Origin: an uncultured bacterium
GTDB taxonomy: Bacteria > Cyanobacteriota > Vampirovibrionia > Gastranaerophilales > Gastranaerophilaceae
Reading direction: 5' to 3'
Length of the DNA: 64,000 bases
NCBI GenBank assembly: GCA_902797985.1
Contig: CADBUZ010000005.1
Span: forward strand, 1-64,000
In this document: piece by piece, positions 63,429 through 64,000 of the stretch
Numbering within the stretch: position 1 is the first letter of the stretch
How the letters are laid out: each line of letters begins with the position of its first letter
Translations under genes and position numbers: made by a program
Notes under the pieces: generated by a model
What the model was told of the DNA's origin: nothing
The model's input: the letters and a program-made list of their open reading frames with translations, nothing else
Databases searched by the model: none

Positions 63429-64000
63429 ATGAAAAGCTTTGATGAAAATTTAGTTCTTGAAACAATTAATATGATAAGACTTTACAATCTTGATATTCGT
63501 ACCGTAACCTTATCAATAAGCTTACGGGATTGTATTGATAGAGATGTCAATGTTTTATGCAAAAGAATTAGAGAAAAACTTTTAAAATATTCACAAAATT
63601 TAGTCAAGTTTGCACAAGAAGTAGGTGATGATTATGCTATCCCTATTGTGAATAAACGTATAGCAGTAACACCTATTTCTATAATTGGTGAATCGTGTGA
63701 CGAATATGATTATGTGAAAATTGCAAAAACATTAGACGAAGTTGCCAATGAAGTCGGAGTAGACTTTATTGGCGGATATTCCGCTTTAGTTGAAAAAGGC
63801 TGTACAAAAGGCGACTTAGCATTAATAAAATCTATTCCGGAAGCATTATCAACAACTAACAGATTATGTTCTTCCGTAAATGTAGGAAGTTCAAAAGCCG
63901 GAATAAATATGGATGCCATTTTAGAGGTTGCAAACACTATTAAAAAATCGGCAGAATTAACCAAAGATACTGATGGACTTGGCGCTGCTAAGTTCGTATG
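63429..64000 (+). CDS. DUF711/UPF0210 (PFL family) protein, cut by the window end
   Basis: The first 190 residues of a protein of usually about 450. MKSFDENLVLETINMIRLYNLDIRTVTLSISLRDCID at the start and VAVTPISIIGES..., VGVDFIGGYSALVEKGCTKGDLALIKSIPEAL and SSVNVGSSKAGINMDAI further on match the DUF711 family (COG2848), which is distantly related to pyruvate formate-lyase folds and has no settled function. It is 3 nt after the zorB-like gene. The end is outside the window. Confidence 0.85.
   Translation, partial: MKSFDENLVLETINMIRLYNLDIRTVTLSISLRDCIDRDVNVLCKRIREKLLKYSQNLVKFAQEVGDDYAIPIVNKRIAVTPISIIGESCDEYDYVKIAKTLDEVANEVGVDFIGGYSALVEKGCTKGDLALIKSIPEALSTTNRLCSSVNVGSSKAGINMDAILEVANTIKKSAELTKDTDGLGAAKFV

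Overview
The window looks like a chromosome segment of a gut-type non-photosynthetic cyanobacterial relative (class Vampirovibrionia/Melainabacteria, probably order Gastranaerophilales). The grounds are: a low-GC sequence; an F-type ATP synthase cluster in the cyanobacterial order a-c-b'-b-delta-alpha-gamma with both b and b' subunits and with beta and epsilon absent; a Ycf23/DUF561 protein otherwise typical of cyanobacteria and plastids; lipid A genes (lpxI, lpxB), so an outer membrane; and a fermentative set (pyruvate formate-lyase, its activase, pyruvate phosphate dikinase). The taxonomic call is inference; the gene content is read from the sequence.

Layout. 0.3-7 kb: two unknown proteins, an asparaginase-II family protein, an unknown secreted protein and a 1228-residue AsmA-like protein. 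7-12.4 kb: two zinc alcohol dehydrogenases in tandem, a uvrC lacking its usual C-terminal helix-hairpin-helix, a STAS-like protein and glutathione synthetase. 12.4-13 kb: tRNA-Thr(CGT) followed by a cluster of palindromic repeats that carries a second copy of the tRNA 3' end, plus a lone IS3-like terminus. 13-19.2 kb: the atp operon, interrupted by a GT8 glycosyltransferase gene between alpha and gamma. 19.3-34.4 kb: mostly housekeeping genes (a long phosphohexomutase, coaD, tcdA, pflBA, ispE-rsmA, ispH-rpsA, yidD). 34.4-44.6 kb: lineage-specific unknowns, lpxI-lpxB, a degenerate HD-GYP protein, a possible zincin and a HEPN/MNT pair. 45-58.9 kb: ppdK, an acyl-CoA ligase, a large EF-hand/LysM-like protein, a zinc-ribbon/TonB protein, a winged-helix protein, aroF, glmS and tspO. 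59-64 kb: a SEC-C protein, a WG-repeat protein, a ZorA/ZorB-like proton-channel pair and a DUF711 gene cut by the window end.

The most interesting material is: (i) several unrelated proteins without signal peptides that share a short N-terminal hydrophobic-x-F-x-G motif, two of which carry domains expected outside the cytoplasm (LysM-like, HExxH zincin); (ii) a ZorAB-like pair without recognisable zorC, zorD or zorE in view; (iii) the glycosyltransferase inside the atp operon; (iv) the tRNA-linked repeat cluster; (v) several genes whose -10 box lies only 6-7 nt before the start codon, which suggests leaderless mRNAs; (vi) a candidate structured RNA before yidD. Several starts were moved from the longest frame to a start with a better Shine-Dalgarno sequence or better family agreement; these cases are noted. 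CDS coordinates include the stop codon.
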